Origin: Isoetes taiwanensis
Taxonomy: Eukaryota > Streptophyta > Lycopodiopsida > Isoetales > Isoetaceae
Reading direction: 5' to 3'
Assembly (NCBI GenBank): GCA_021234155.1
Contig: JAJEKV010000195.1
Location: 248,001-312,000 of the forward strand
Length of the DNA: 64,000 bases
The position numbers were made by a program, and so were the translations under genes. Below, in pieces: positions 44,297 to 54,795 of the stretch. The notes below the pieces were generated by a model. The model worked only from the letters and a program-made list of their open reading frames with translations, was not told where the DNA came from and ran no database searches. Numbering within the stretch: position 1 is the stretch's first letter; every line of letters begins with the position of its first letter.

Positions 44297-44897
44297 AATG
44301 TTGGGCTGCGCTTCGGCGAAGAAGTTCAGCCTGGTACCGCTGAGGCCGCTCAGCCATATCCATCTGAATGGTTGTCAGATAATCTATGCTGATATTGGGG
44401 ATTTCCCCCCATATAAAGCTGTGGTTATCCTCATCCCAACGGTATGGGGGAACCTCAATTGCCCTGCCATCTATGACGGCAAAGCCGTCCCCAAGGTACC
44501 GGTACTCTCTTCCCCGAGCCGCCGTATCTGCCCGCTCTATCTCCCGATGGTCATCCTCCTTGGCCAAGCCTCTGATGCGTTCGGCTTCTGCCCTGATGTC
44601 CTCCTCCTCGGTATGCCCCTCTTGTTCAGGAGGATAGAACTTGATCAGCATCATGACCATGTCATGTTGCTCGACAATGGTATAAGAGAGCTGGCGAAGG
44701 TTCAGCCGGATCAGGAAAGGCTCCGAGAAGTGATAGATAGGATAGGGGATCCTATCGTTATTCTCAAACCGGTTCACCAACTCATCCAAAAGGATGTCGA
44801 TGAAAGCCGGGTCTGTAGCCATGTACCGGGCGATCATGGCATAAATCTCCACTATGCTTAGGGTAGAAGGGTCCGGGGCGCTCTTGGTATTGGCCAT
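44274..44897 (-). CDS. Gypsy A accessory ORF A (N-terminal partner of the H3 ORF)
   Basis: Nearest to the 5' LTR. I chose ATG at 44897 ([20 protein letters not shown]), giving 207 residues; the frame is open further upstream from a GTG at 44978 through an Ala/Ser-rich stretch. No family recognised. It is predicted mostly helical, with acidic repeats ([20 protein letters not shown]) and a compact [19 protein letters not shown] segment. Its end ([13 protein letters not shown]) overlaps the H3 frame by at least 23 bases. The +1 frame reads [19 protein letters not shown], which looks like the true continuation. One lost or gained base, or programmed slippage, would join them into a protein of about 400 residues. 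Confidence 0.65.
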   Translation of the reverse strand: MANTKSAPDPSTLSIVEIYAMIARYMATDPAFIDILLDELVNRFENNDRIPYPIYHFSEPFLIRLNLRQLSYTIVEQHDMVMMLIKFYPPEQEGHTEEEDIRAEAERIRGLAKEDDHREIERADTAARGREYRYLGDGFAVIDGRAIEVPPYRWDEDNHSFIWGEIPNISIDYLTTIQMDMAERPQRYQAELLRRSAAQHFAQVQEA

Positions 44898-44979
44898 AGC
44901 TGTGGTACTAAGGTCTACGAAGGCGGCCAGTGAGGCGCTGGCGGCGAAGGAGGCGGCAAGGGAGGCGCTAGGGTTCACA

Positions 44980-45620
44980 AGGCCCAGGGGCGAAAAAGCA
45001 GAGTCAGGTCTGGTGGCGATGGCGGGCGTCGGCTCTGGCGGTCGAAGGCGCTGAAGGCAGGGCGAGATAAGACAACAAAAAGAATTTTGAACGGCCAGTT
45101 AACTTTTGAAATTTTAAAATTTTCCTTATTAACTTTTTAATTTGGTTATTATAAAATAATTATACGACGAAAATACGCGGGGCATACGGTCGAGCGCCGG
45201 CTGCATTATACGTGCTCCCGCCTCGACTGGGGGTCGTCGAAAAGCAAGCGGTGCCCGAGTTGACCTGGCGGGGCCGCGTTGACTCCCGTCTGTACGGTCG
45301 GGCGCCGACTGCATTTTCGGCTCTTTCTTCGTGCTTGACCATTTTTCGCATGGAGACGACTGTTCTAGGGTAATTCGAGTACGCCCGATCTAATGGAACC
45401 ACCTTCTCCGTCTTTTGAGCTACCCACTGATATTTACATCTCTTCCAATCTTGGGCCCTCCAGTCGCCCTATCTTCTTTAAAGCTATAATTTCATAATTT
45501 AACCTAACACCGAACCAAACATCAAAGAGGACTAACAACACATTAACTTAGCCTCCTCCTAACTACCGTACTACAGGTTAGTGTTTGGCCAGTGCTATGA
45601 TTTCGAGCAACCGAAATCAC
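44980..45620 (-). other. Gypsy A leader between primer site and ORF A
   Basis: About 640 bases. It has an AT-rich block at 45075-45170 flanked by GC-rich sequence. No supported coding region. In most LTR elements this untranslated leader carries packaging signals, none of which I can identify here. Confidence 0.6.
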
Positions 45621-45633
45621 GGCTCTGATACCA
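45621..45633 (-). promoter_or_regulatory. Gypsy A primer binding site (initiator tRNA-Met)
   Basis: TGGTATCAGAGCC on the minus strand, one base after the 5' LTR end (CGTCACA-G). It matches the common plant LTR-retrotransposon primer site. Confidence 0.95.
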
Positions 45634-45634
45634 C

Positions 45635-47159
45635 TGTGACGCTCCCTGAATATATACGACCCCCGGTCGTATACATATGGGGACTTTCCCCTCCCATGGC
45701 GACCATCTCGCCACGAGCAGGGCCCTCCATCTAACCCGGGCCGTCTACATAGAGATGCTCAGGTGAAGGACACGGAGGGGTCATTCGGCCCACGCCTTCG
45801 ATGGCCGCCTATGTCGCGGAAGCATGAATACAAGGTTAGCATACAACTTAAATCACATATAAATAACCACCACGAGGGGTGGCACATCCATCCAAGTACC
45901 AACGGCAAGAATATGCATCTAAGCTAAGAAAACACCCAAAACCCCAGTTCTACCCCGGCTCAGACTCTAGTGAGGAGCGACTGACGGCTGGGTCTCAGGA
46001 GATCAGCAGACCGAGTCTTGGCATGGCGTTGGCTGGCATAGAACATCGGCTAGGGTTGTCCACTCCATCCGCCCCTCCTGTGCACACTTTGCAAATAGGT
46101 CGATGCACGCTATGGCTTCGCTATAGCCTTCCGGAGATGCAGACTCAAGGTATCACCCTTTGAGCCTACTCCAGGTTCATGACACCTGGTCCGATGAGGC
46201 AGGTCGGGGAAGCGTCCCCTTCCAGGATCACAGTGGTTCCATGGGTGAGCTAGAGGACACGTGCCGCGTCAGCGACCCCCGCATCCGTACCCGACTTACT
46301 CACCCTAAATCTACTCAAAGTGCATGGTGCCCCATACGGGTCACACCACTACACCCAGGGAGTGTCAGACCCATACCCGGCCCTCCACGTGACCGGCTAT
46401 CAGGCCTAGCCCACTGTAGGAGTCTCAGGAGCCTTTTATTAGACCATAGCGTCTATGACCCGGTGGGATCTTGTGCACAGGCCGAAACTAGTAGGGTGTT
46501 AACGGAAGTACTAGGAGCATTCTATACTCAAGTTCAGAGGCCTCTACCCCCCTTTTAATCCCTGTTTACTGGAACTACTAAACTAACTCATAGAGACATC
46601 GACCATCCCATAACAGAGCATCATTTATAACTGAAAAGTATTCCTAATTACCAAAGAAGGGTTAATCTCAACCAAAACTAGCCAGAAAAGAATACTAGAG
46701 TATTATTCTAGAATTTGCAAGTTAAACTACCACTAACCAGAGTTTCGGCTGGACCCGTTGTCAAGGGGTGCTTCCATAGTGCTGAACTGGGGTAGCAGCG
46801 ACAGGTAGAGGGTGTCTTGGCGATTTGGAGATGTTCAGCAACTGTGCTCTGAGCGCTCAGCTGCTCCTTGGTGCTGGCTGGGTCGAAATTGGGGTACAGA
46901 TGGGGGTGGCGCTGCCTTTGGTGGCTCAGTTTAGAAACCCCCATGCTGGCCACTCAGGTTATGCCAAATGGCGCCTTCCCACCATTAGGTGACTTAATAG
47001 CAAGTATTTAGATAGTTATCCTTTATAATTAATTTAACATAGCTAATTAAATCCCTTGTGGCCAACCCCCTAGGATATCATACCCCAGGTGGCGTATCTA
47101 TACCGAGTGACGTGTCAATATATTTATACGTACACCGTATAAATACTTGGAACGTCACA
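45635..47159 (-). repeat. Gypsy A 5' LTR
   Basis: 1525 bp, near-identical to the 3' LTR. Visible differences: a ~64-bp deletion after AGCCTTTTAT (near 46440), a 13-bp insertion near 46153 (TATCACCCTTTGA), a short insertion near 46622, and scattered substitutions. Confidence 0.95.
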
Positions 47160-47495
47160 GAAGAACTTGCAAAAGTGGCGATCCCCAAACGAACCAGAGC
47201 TCCAGAAAATGCATGCATGCATGGAGAGATGCATGCTCGCCCATTTGACAATATTGATCCGATGGCTCAGATCGATGGCATTCTCGACTAAGGGCTCACA
47301 TGAAAACAAACAAAGCTTCCGACAAAAAGAGAACTTCCTTATCAAAATGGGATCGAGGTCGAAGGTTGAAGGATGGCCAGAAAAAGGACAAGATCAGGGA
47401 AGAACATGTCACAACATGGGAAAAATGCCAAACTGTTAAACCTAGCAGGGAGAAGCCCCTCCCTTGCCTGGTATCAAAGAAAGAGAGTCAACGGA

Positions 47496-47648
47496 ACTGC
47501 TGAGAGAGGAGAAAACGTCGATGAGAAGTCGATGAAGAACCTGCAAGAAATAGCGATCCCCAAACGCCCCAGAAAATGCATGCATGGGAGAGATGCATGC
47601 TCGCCCATTCGAGAATACTGGTCCGATGGCTCGGATCGATGGAATTTT
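47496..47648 (+). repeat. Uninterrupted paralogue of the gypsy A target site
   Basis: GCTGAGAGAGGAGAAAAC...TCGATGAAGAACCTGCAAG...CGATCCCCAAACG matches 34208-34250 joined to 47165-47284, with gypsy A removed. Both copies also share the ATGCATGCATGG...GAGATGCATGCTCGCCC stretch. Confidence 0.9.
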
Positions 47649-47659
47649 CTTTGTTAATG

Positions 47660-48480
47660 CATAATAAAATTAATTAGACACTTACACGTTTTATTCCCCT
47701 TTTTTTTTAAGAAAAATAAAATAAAAGAATGTACTTATTTGAGTAACTAAACTAATCACTATCTTATATGTGATGATGCATCTCAAAGTTGCCTCTTGAC
47801 CTAATGAAAGTGATTGTATTGAAGCAGATGAAACTTAAATAAATATGAAAAAAATGTGTTCGCTCCAAAACCATTATTATGAGCTCATTCACATGGGCAA
47901 TGAAGGAACTAGTCAGCTTGAAAAAAGTGATTTAATCATCATCTTTTAGTGCATGAGCTATTGCTAGGGTTTGACATTACATTAGCAAATTGCTACTTTT
48001 GGGATGAATGAGTACTAGTAATAAATTTGAGGCACTCACTAATCATCTAGGTGACTCTTACCAATCTACATATTAGCTAACTAGTTGACCAGTTAATAAC
48101 CAAGCCGGATCTACGGGGAGCTTGTTGGTCAGCTTTTCGCATTTGGCTTATGGTCAAACCTCATCAAGCAATGGATTATTCAATCAAGTTTTCTATTTTA
48201 GTCACTCTATAATCAAAGTTTCAGTACCTCGGCTTTTAGTCACTCTATAATCAAAGTTTCAATACCTTGGCTTTGAACATTCTGGTCAACTATTTAACTA
48301 GTCAATCAAACCTTGCAATCTTAGGATATACATACTAATTTTAAGGTTTTTTCTTTCATCAATGAAATTCTAGGGCACTAAGGTAGTTGGTATTTTGTTC
48401 AAACTACACTTAGCCCGACTCTTTAAAAGTTTATGGCTGATAATGAAACCTAATATCAGCCCATCCAAATTTGTCATGAT
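47660..48480. other. AT-rich stretch without a gene
   Basis: No coding region. It contains a short duplication near 48205-48265 (TTTTAGTCACTCTATAATCAAAGTTTCA twice). It may include the LTR that precedes the primer site at 48931, but its start is not visible. Confidence 0.45.
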
Positions 48481-48481
48481 A

Positions 48482-48546
48482 ATAAGGAATTGAACCTAGG
48501 TCTTTAGCTTGAAAGACCAAGCATCTAACCAAGACACTAACCTTAG
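48482..48546 (-). repeat. tRNA-like sequence 4
   Basis: The minus strand carries CCTAGGTTCAATTCC (B-box-like) with an upstream TTAGTGTCTTGGTTAGATG. No acceptor stem pairing. Similar in kind to the three at 15.4-15.7 kb. Confidence 0.35.
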
Positions 48547-48650
48547 ACTTATAAAAGAAAGGTTATGCGTCTTTATAAAAAGGCAAAAACCAAAAATAGA
48601 ATTTACCTTTAAGGACCTTTCAAGAGACTATAAAAGAGCACACATAGATC

Positions 48651-48738
48651 AATGAGGGCGAAGACTCATGGTCATAGCTCTACTTCTCTTCCTTATCGAT
48701 GAGGGCGAAGACTCATGGCCATAGCTCTACTTCTCTTT
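48651..48738 (+). repeat. Direct repeat, two ~40-bp copies
   Basis: ATGAGGGCGAAGACTCATGG-TCATAGCTCTACTTCTCTT occurs twice, separated by CCTTATCG. Confidence 0.9.
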
Positions 48739-48930
48739 CTCTCTTGATTTCCCCTTTTGCTTCCAATTCTCCATAGCCAAGCTTGTTGGTCTGAGCGAGA
48801 TAAAGATTTCTTGCTCCAGGATAAAGACTTCTTGATGAATCTGGTTGGGTGATCAAGCTTCTCCTTCTAATAGGATTATATCTTCAATTTCTTTGGTTTT
48901 CACAGCTAATTTAGAAAAGATCATAATAAT

Positions 48931-48942
48931 TGGTATCAGAGC
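48931..48942 (+). promoter_or_regulatory. Primer binding site of an LTR element
   Basis: TGGTATCAGAGC, an exact match to the plant initiator tRNA-Met primer site, 34 bases upstream of a gag-like frame. It implies an LTR ending just before 48931, whose left edge I cannot place. Confidence 0.75.
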
Positions 48943-48975
48943 GAGGTTTGATCTTGAGCAATAAATTCCCCTGCT

Positions 48976-49480
48976 ATGGCCGCTAATCGCTTCAATGTAT
49001 CTGAAAGTTCCTATCTGCAAGCAATGCACAATGCTGGCTTTATAGCAGCTCAAATTGCTTTTCCTCTGCTAGCCAGTCATGCCGACTATCAAAAGCAGTT
49101 GGAGCATCTAGCAATCGCCTATTTTGTGTAGATGGCTCAAGAAAGTGGATATGCCTTACTTAAAAGGGGGCTCCGGAGTGAAATTGATACAGGTTATCAG
49201 TTTCTTAGGAATTTGGCAAAATTCTTTGAGCGTGTCAAGGTGACTGAACAAAACATTTCTGACTTGGAGTTCTATGTCAGCATCAGGCGCACCATTAAGG
49301 AGGAGGATATTCTGTTCGAACAAGAGTTCTAGATCCAGAAATGCCTAGGAACCAAAGAAAGGATGACTTCAATGCTTCAGCTAAGTAGTTTGAGACTCGT
49401 GGATCGGACCCAAAGGACGGAGGAGCCGACCAAACCAGCAGCTATAGGTCACTCAAAGGCGACCATGATGAGCTATGGTA
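48976..49480 (+). pseudogene. Gag-like remnant downstream of the primer site
   Basis: The frame begins ATG (MAANRFNVSESSYLQAMHNA) soon after the primer site, where gag starts in LTR elements. It is broken by a TAG after AIAYFV and another after DILFEQEF. The tail (YVSIRRTIKEEDILFEQEF) is related to 24.36-24.42 kb. No zinc knuckle or known capsid motif is seen, so it may belong to a non-autonomous element. Confidence 0.5.
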
Positions 49481-49540
49481 TGTGAAATGGTGAAGATCAA
49501 ACTCCCTATTACATTGGAGGCATCTCACACCGAAATAAAA

Positions 49541-49676
49541 TCCCAGCAACAGGAGTCACGCTCAGAAATTCAGCCTGCGGAGAAATGACATTGTCTACTT
49601 GATCGCTATCCCAGCAACAGGAGTCACGCTCAGAAATTCAGCCTGCGGAGAAATGACATTGTCTACTTGATCGCTA
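49541..49676 (+). repeat. 68-bp tandem duplication
   Basis: TCCCAGCAACAGGAGTCACG...CTACTTGATCGCTA occurs twice head to tail. A single diverged copy is at 24622-24690. Confidence 0.92.
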
Positions 49677-49679
49677 TCT

Positions 49680-50163
49680 CGGAGCTTAGAATGCATGCAA
49701 GATTGCCTGACTACATCAACCAGGTGTTCCTACTCAAGCGATCAATGGCACCACACACCTTCAACCTTGCAACTGCACACTGCATCTAGGGGCGCTGAGC
49801 AGTCACCGCATCCCACAAGACAGGTAAGACATTAAGGAGGAGCATTTTCAATTCAATGGGTCATATCAAGGAACATTCTTTGCAACTTGGAATGACGAGC
49901 TAGAATCAGATACAAAGGTCAACTATAGTAGCAACATCCCAAAGAACCCCCGAATAAACTAAAACGAGGAATATACAGCAAGAGAAATCAAACAGAGATA
50001 GGGTGGATGAAAACCTAAAGGATTATAAATCTTTAAGTACATTTCTTTATTAATTCTAAAAGTGGCTGATTTGAAATCCTAATCTAAATGGTATATGATA
50101 AATGTCAGCTGCTCACACATAGTGCAAAAACCTAGTTGAATGATGTTGATTTTTTTTTATGCC
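49680..50163. other. Internal-region remnant, no domain recognised
   Basis: Continues the decayed LTR-element interior (for example GCATGCAAGATTGCCTGACTAC at 49690). Frames are short and closed. Confidence 0.4.
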
Positions 50164-50168
50164 ATTTG

Positions 50169-51562
50169 TGTGATGTTCCCCTAAAATATGCGGTATAAAT
50201 ACGTAAAATTTAGGCCACATCAACATATAAACTTACCTTAATAGGCTTGTATACATTACTGTGGGAAAAGGGAGCATGGCTAAGTCATTATATATAACTT
50301 AGCCAACCTTAGGTAGGGGACCATTTCCACATGGTCCATCCTATGGCGACCCGCCACACAGGCACAACTTAGCCATATGGCATGACATGGAAACCCTAAC
50401 CTACTAATGGCCAAACCCTAAACCTAGGCCATTTTTTGGCTCCAGCAGTCCTTGAACCCTATCCGCACTTGAAACTCCATTTCAAGAATCGTCTGCTGCA
50501 GCACAACATAGTGCAACAGCTCCAGGAGCATGCACATATCAGAAGGAGTGGGAGCTATCCCGAACCATCTGCAGAGCGATGGAGACACTAAGAGAGGGCA
50601 GAAGTTCCTCTGGAGTAGGTATTTGGAGTAGAGACGTTGATAGTTCATCTGGAACTAGCATTCCAAATGAGTTAGCATTTCGTATCTTTGGTAGAGCCAT
50701 TCTAGAACCCTCAGTTCAGCTCATGAACCCTAATCAATGACCCCTAGCTGTAAGTTAGATGCATGTGATTAGAATTAGATGTTATTCTTATTATTTATCA
50801 TATATATGATGTTGGTTGATCATGTTTGCACTTCTTGTATTAGGAAGGAAGGTAGAGACCGAGTAGCCTTGTTTAGATGATGCTGCTAGTTTAGACCCTT
50901 TAATTCCTATTACATGCGACTTGTGCATAGAGCCCACCAGGCTATGGAGGTTATGAAGAGACTGAGCACATCATAATAGAGTCAATGGTAAAATAGAGTG
51001 AGGTCCCTGTTGAGTGCAGTCATTGGGGATCCATAGCAGACTAGGCTTATATTCGGCCACTTCGAGAGGGCCGGGTATGGGTCTAACATTTTCTGGGTCA
51101 ATGGTGTCATCCTGACTCTTAAGAATTGTAGGTGTTGACCTGGCTCTTGTTTTGGGAAGTTCAGTCAGGAAAGGACGTGTGCTGCCACGATCCTCTAGTT
51201 GCCTATGGAGCCACTACACTCTATGAAGGGGAGATGCAACCCTTCTTACCTCATCAGATTGGGGAGTGCAACCTGGAGTAGTCTCCTTGGGTGATACCAA
51301 GAGATTGCATATCTGGCAGGTTACAATCCTGGCATAGCCTGATTTAACCCATTTGCATGGTGTGCACAGGAGGGGCAAATGTTTTTGCTATTGTAGGATT
51401 CCATAGGGAAAGGGCGCGCAAGACACCATCGTGTCATCTTCCCGCACCCTAGCCATCCCAGGAGCGGGATAGACGGAGAGCTCATGTGGCGGATGTTGCT
51501 AGGTAGGGGATTTCCTGCGAGATGTATAACGGGGCATCATATATTTGGTGGGGAGCGTCACA
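50169..51562 (+). mobile_element. Solo LTR of the TGTGACG class
   Basis: 1394 bp, starting TGTGATGTTCC and ending GGGAGCGTCACA. The flanking ATTTG (50164-50168) and ATTCG (51563-51567) look like a target duplication with one change. No primer site follows and no polypurine tract precedes, as expected after LTR-LTR recombination. Related to the LTR at 13253-14796. Confidence 0.8.
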
Positions 51563-51567
51563 ATTCG

Positions 51568-52186
51568 TGAGTACTTTAATCATATGTTTAATTCTAGAAC
51601 TTATAGAAAAGTTAGTAAAAATTTATAAGCACATATAGAAGAGCTCAAAGAATCAAACATCACTTTCTAGTCAAGAAACTCCACCAACTTCGACTGCCAA
51701 CACAATAAAGCAAAGAAGCATAATTATAGCTCAAGATCAAGATTCAACATTTCTATTTCAAACGGAAAAACGAGTACAAGGGAAGAATGACTAGAGCCCA
51801 AGCAAAGCTTCAACTCCCAACACTTCTGGAAGTGCCCTCAAGCAGAAGACTGCTCGCCCAACACAATGTCTAGAGAGACAACGTCGGTCATGTTAAGATC
51901 ATTGGCGCTTCACCATATAGATTTTGCACGAGGATATCTTTGGGGCGTAATTCTAGCACTTGTGGCAACTACAACACTTGATGACCTTATGGCATGAGTT
52001 CCCTCTATAATAAAAGGAGGAATGGCCAGATATCTTCAGAAATTGTGGCCACGGCCTCAAGCTGAAATATGTCAAACAATTTTCAGGGCAACTCGACAAC
52101 GTAACTAACTTGTTATCATTATACTCAACTCTGATAATTTTTATGAGTATAAATCGAGGTACTTGTAGCTTGATGCCGAAGCATGA
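51568..52186. other. Stretch without recognised features
   Basis: Lies between the solo LTR and the start of the CCS1-upstream duplication. No domain-bearing frame. Confidence 0.4.
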
Positions 52187-52539
52187 TCTACTAGATCTTC
52201 TCTAAGCTCCTTATTCTCAAGCTGTACCTCTAGCACATTTTAGCAAGCTCCTCGACCTGCTGCGCTCAGAGTCACCATAGTTTTCTTACTTGCTGTAACT
52301 TCTTCCGGGATGGCAAATAATGGACAAGAAGGTAAGGAATAACTAGGCTCGGAGCAGATTAGAATAGGTCCAGTTCAAACTGCCACGAAGCTATGAGCAA
52401 GTTACAAGAAAACTACAATAAGAAACTCGAAATACTCGAAAGCAGAATCAAGAATCTATATTGAACACAAGAGTATGTACTTAGCCTCATGGGCACAATA
52501 GAACAAGAGAACTCCACCAAGAAGGATTCACAACTGGCA

Positions 52540-52735
52540 TTTAATCAGAATGCCAACCCCAGCTAAAGGCCTTTTATACACTAGCGAGGGCGGCAGTTCC
52601 TAAAGCTTCGAGAAGAATGTTTCTGGAACTTTAAAAAATATTTTAAAAGGTTCTAGAGGAACATTCTTAAAGCTTTCTAGAATGCTTCTAAAATATTCGA
52701 TGGAATATTTTCTTATTATATCTGTTTGGTCGTCA
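52540..52735 (-). promoter_or_regulatory. Heat-shock-element cluster with TATA box (copy A)
   Basis: 52607-52711 holds repeated TTCnnGAA-type units: TTCGAGAAG, TTCTGGAAC, TTCTAGAGGAACATTC, TTCTAGAATGCTTC and TTCGATGGAA. On the minus strand these precede a strong TATA box GTGTATAAAAGGCC (near 52570-52583). The block begins TGTGACGACC on the minus strand (52735), like the start of an LTR, so it is probably the U3 of an old heat-responsive LTR. Confidence 0.6.
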
Positions 52736-52960
52736 CACCGTTTCTCTCTCAAGACCTGTGAGAAGGGGATCAACCACGACTGAAGGAGGCGGGACCTTGG
52801 ACTTGTAGACCATATGGCTCACAACATAGCCTCTAATGCTGCCCCAAAAGTTCAGGGATTCACTGATCCGTCTTGACGGCCTAACTGAGCACATACCTAG
52901 GTGTCCTATGGGGAACAGAAAGCCACTACCTCGAGAATCTCCAGTAGAAAGCAATTTCAC
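52733..52960 (-). pseudogene. Terminal coding fragment of an LTR element (copy A)
   Basis: A 75-codon minus-strand frame (GSGFLFPIGHLGMCSVRPSR...LLTGLERETV) whose TGA stop lies within the TGTGACG LTR start. The duplicate at 55684-55911 keeps it open with conservative changes. No family is recognised. Confidence 0.4.
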
Positions 52961-52964
52961 TAGA

Positions 52965-53226
52965 GAATAAGAATAAGAATAAGAATAAGAATAAGAATAA
53001 GAATAAGAATAAGAATAAGAATAAGAATAAGAATAAGAATAAGAATAAGAATAAGAATAAGAATAAGAATAAGAATAAGAATAAGAATAAGAATAAGAAT
53101 AAGAATAAGAATAAGAATAAGAATAAGAATAAGAATAAGAATAAGAATAAGAATAAGAATAAGAATAAGAATAAGAATAAGAATAATAATAAGAATAAGA
53201 ATGATTTTTTAAGAATAAGAATAAGA
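52965..53226. repeat. (GAATAA)n array
   Basis: About 40 hexanucleotide units with minor interruptions near 53187 and 53203. At the matching site in copy C (about 55914) the array is absent (ACTAGAGAGAGG). The long Leu/Phe frame across it is an artefact. Confidence 0.97.
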
Positions 53227-54394
53227 GAGAGGAAGCGAGCTATCTCCAGAAGAGTTTGAGAGCTAAATAGGTTCAATATCTAGGATCATACTATACTAAT
53301 GCATCAATTATATATCTAAGACATGGATTTATCTATTGTAGAACATTAATGTTTTCCATGATATGTAGATGAACAATACATACATAAAAGCATACCTTAG
53401 AACTGAAAATGACAATGACCAAGCAAGATAGCAAATTGCCAAAATAGGAAAGAATGTGTACCTATTGGCATTCATGACAGTTGAAAGGAGTAGTATTTGA
53501 GTAAAAGATGGAGGCAAAAGTGCTGAAAAGGTGCAAGAGCAGGGGAGTCAAAAAAAGGAGGCTAAACCTTAAAATGGTATATTTAGGCAAAAAATAGGGT
53601 TAGGTGTACAAACATGGGTATGGATATAAATATTTGTGTATAAAAGCTCTATAAACGTCTCCTATGACTTATAATAGAGTGTACTATCACCAAAACTGGC
53701 TAGTTCTAGGACCCAATAACACGAGGAGTGTTACAACTATTGATGAGCTTTTGCACACAAATTTGGTGTAGCAAACCTGAATGCAAATTCAAACTCATGA
53801 ATCCGAAGTGGTCTCCAAATTTGGTTGTGCATAGGTTGGAGCAAAGCAAAAGACCAAAAGGGAAAATTACCAAAATCCCCTATAAACTATCGTGAAGAGA
53901 ACTTTTTTATTTGATGAGCCACAAAAACTATATTACTACATTACCTAAAAAAATGCCATTCGTATGACAGGCATTTTGGTAATTTTTGCAAAATATACGG
54001 GCATTTTGGTAATTTTCCCGACTAAATATTTTTGCAAAGAGCAAATGGGCATATGCCCACCCCAAAAGAATCCTAAATACAAATGTCATGATCACTTTAG
54101 AAATTTGCAATACACATGTAATGGTACATAATTTCTCAGCACAAAATATAAGCAGCAAACACCAAATCAAACTGCTTTATATACATTGTGAATTGTGATA
54201 TCACCACATTCAAAATTTTCTTTCCTATTTTGCCTTCTACTTTAAAAGATGAAACATTAGATGTTGCAAATTGCAAGATCTCGTGGAGAACACGTGGAAC
54301 TCTATCTTGTTCCATAAAAATCTAAGGTTGGGGCGGAATCGAAGAATTTAGCTAAAGGAAATGAATTGCAGTATGATCTGAGGTTCTGAAGCAG

Positions 54395-54779
54395 ATGGGT
54401 CTTAAGCCACAATGCATAATTCGTCCCAGGAGATCTCTCTACACACTTCATTTCCATTCTATAGCCAGACCCAGATGGCCTCGTCTGACCCAAAGGAGCC
54501 ATTTCTTTGTGTTAGGGAGCACCAAAATGGCTTTGAAGACCACCCAAAAGAACAAGTCGGGCAACATTTCCAAGCCCTTGAAGCCCTCATCTGCACCCCT
54601 ACTTTTGAGCTCAGAAACACCTCCTTTTAAAATAAACAAGCAGGTTTTGAAGAATAATTATGATTCCATAAGCTTGGCTTCCTCATTTGGAGCTTCTTGG
54701 AGGAAAATATTGAAAGAACTCTCTTCTTTGAAGCTGGCTATCGCAGAGCTTGTCGTAATTGCAGTCATGTGCTCAATAT
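54395..54779 (+). pseudogene. Duplicated, orphan CCS1 exon 1
   Basis: Encodes 128 residues nearly identical to CCS1 exon 1 (MGLKPQCIIRPRRSL... to AIAELVVIAVMCSI), with the frame fully open. The donor GTAAGT is kept at 54780, but the last exon base is T instead of G. Joining it to CCS1 exon 2 (starting GA) would create a TGA at the junction, so this exon cannot replace the real one. Homology ends a few bases into the intron. No exon 2 follows before the second copy. Confidence 0.9.
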
Positions 54780-54795
54780 GTAAGTCATGTGCTGA

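Larger units (their letters stand above)
34251..47159 (-). mobile_element. Complete Ty3-gypsy chromovirus carrying a histone H3 domain (gypsy A)
   Basis: A 12,909-bp minus-strand element. It has LTRs at 34251-35808 (3') and 45635-47159 (5'), a primer site next to the 5' LTR, a polypurine tract next to the 3' LTR, and GAAGA target duplications at 34246-34250 and 47160-47164. Coding order from the 5' LTR is ORF A, H3 ORF, ORF C, ORF D, gag, protease, RT, RNase H, integrase with chromodomain. The first four are extra to the usual gag-pol. LTRs differ mainly by a few indels and substitutions, so insertion is fairly recent. Pol has two frameshifts and a nonsense codon. Confidence 0.96.
52187..54783 (+). 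repeat. Upstream duplicate of the CCS1 5' region (copy A)
   Basis: Matches 55138-57779 from CTACTAGATCTTCTCTAAGC to the first bases of CCS1 intron 1. It differs by the (GAATAA)n array, by lacking about 300 bp present near 56590-56890, and by scattered substitutions. Direct orientation. Confidence 0.93.

Noticed and set aside
52926-53276. Long Leu/Phe frame on the minus strand
   Set aside because: Produced entirely by the (GAATAA)n array.
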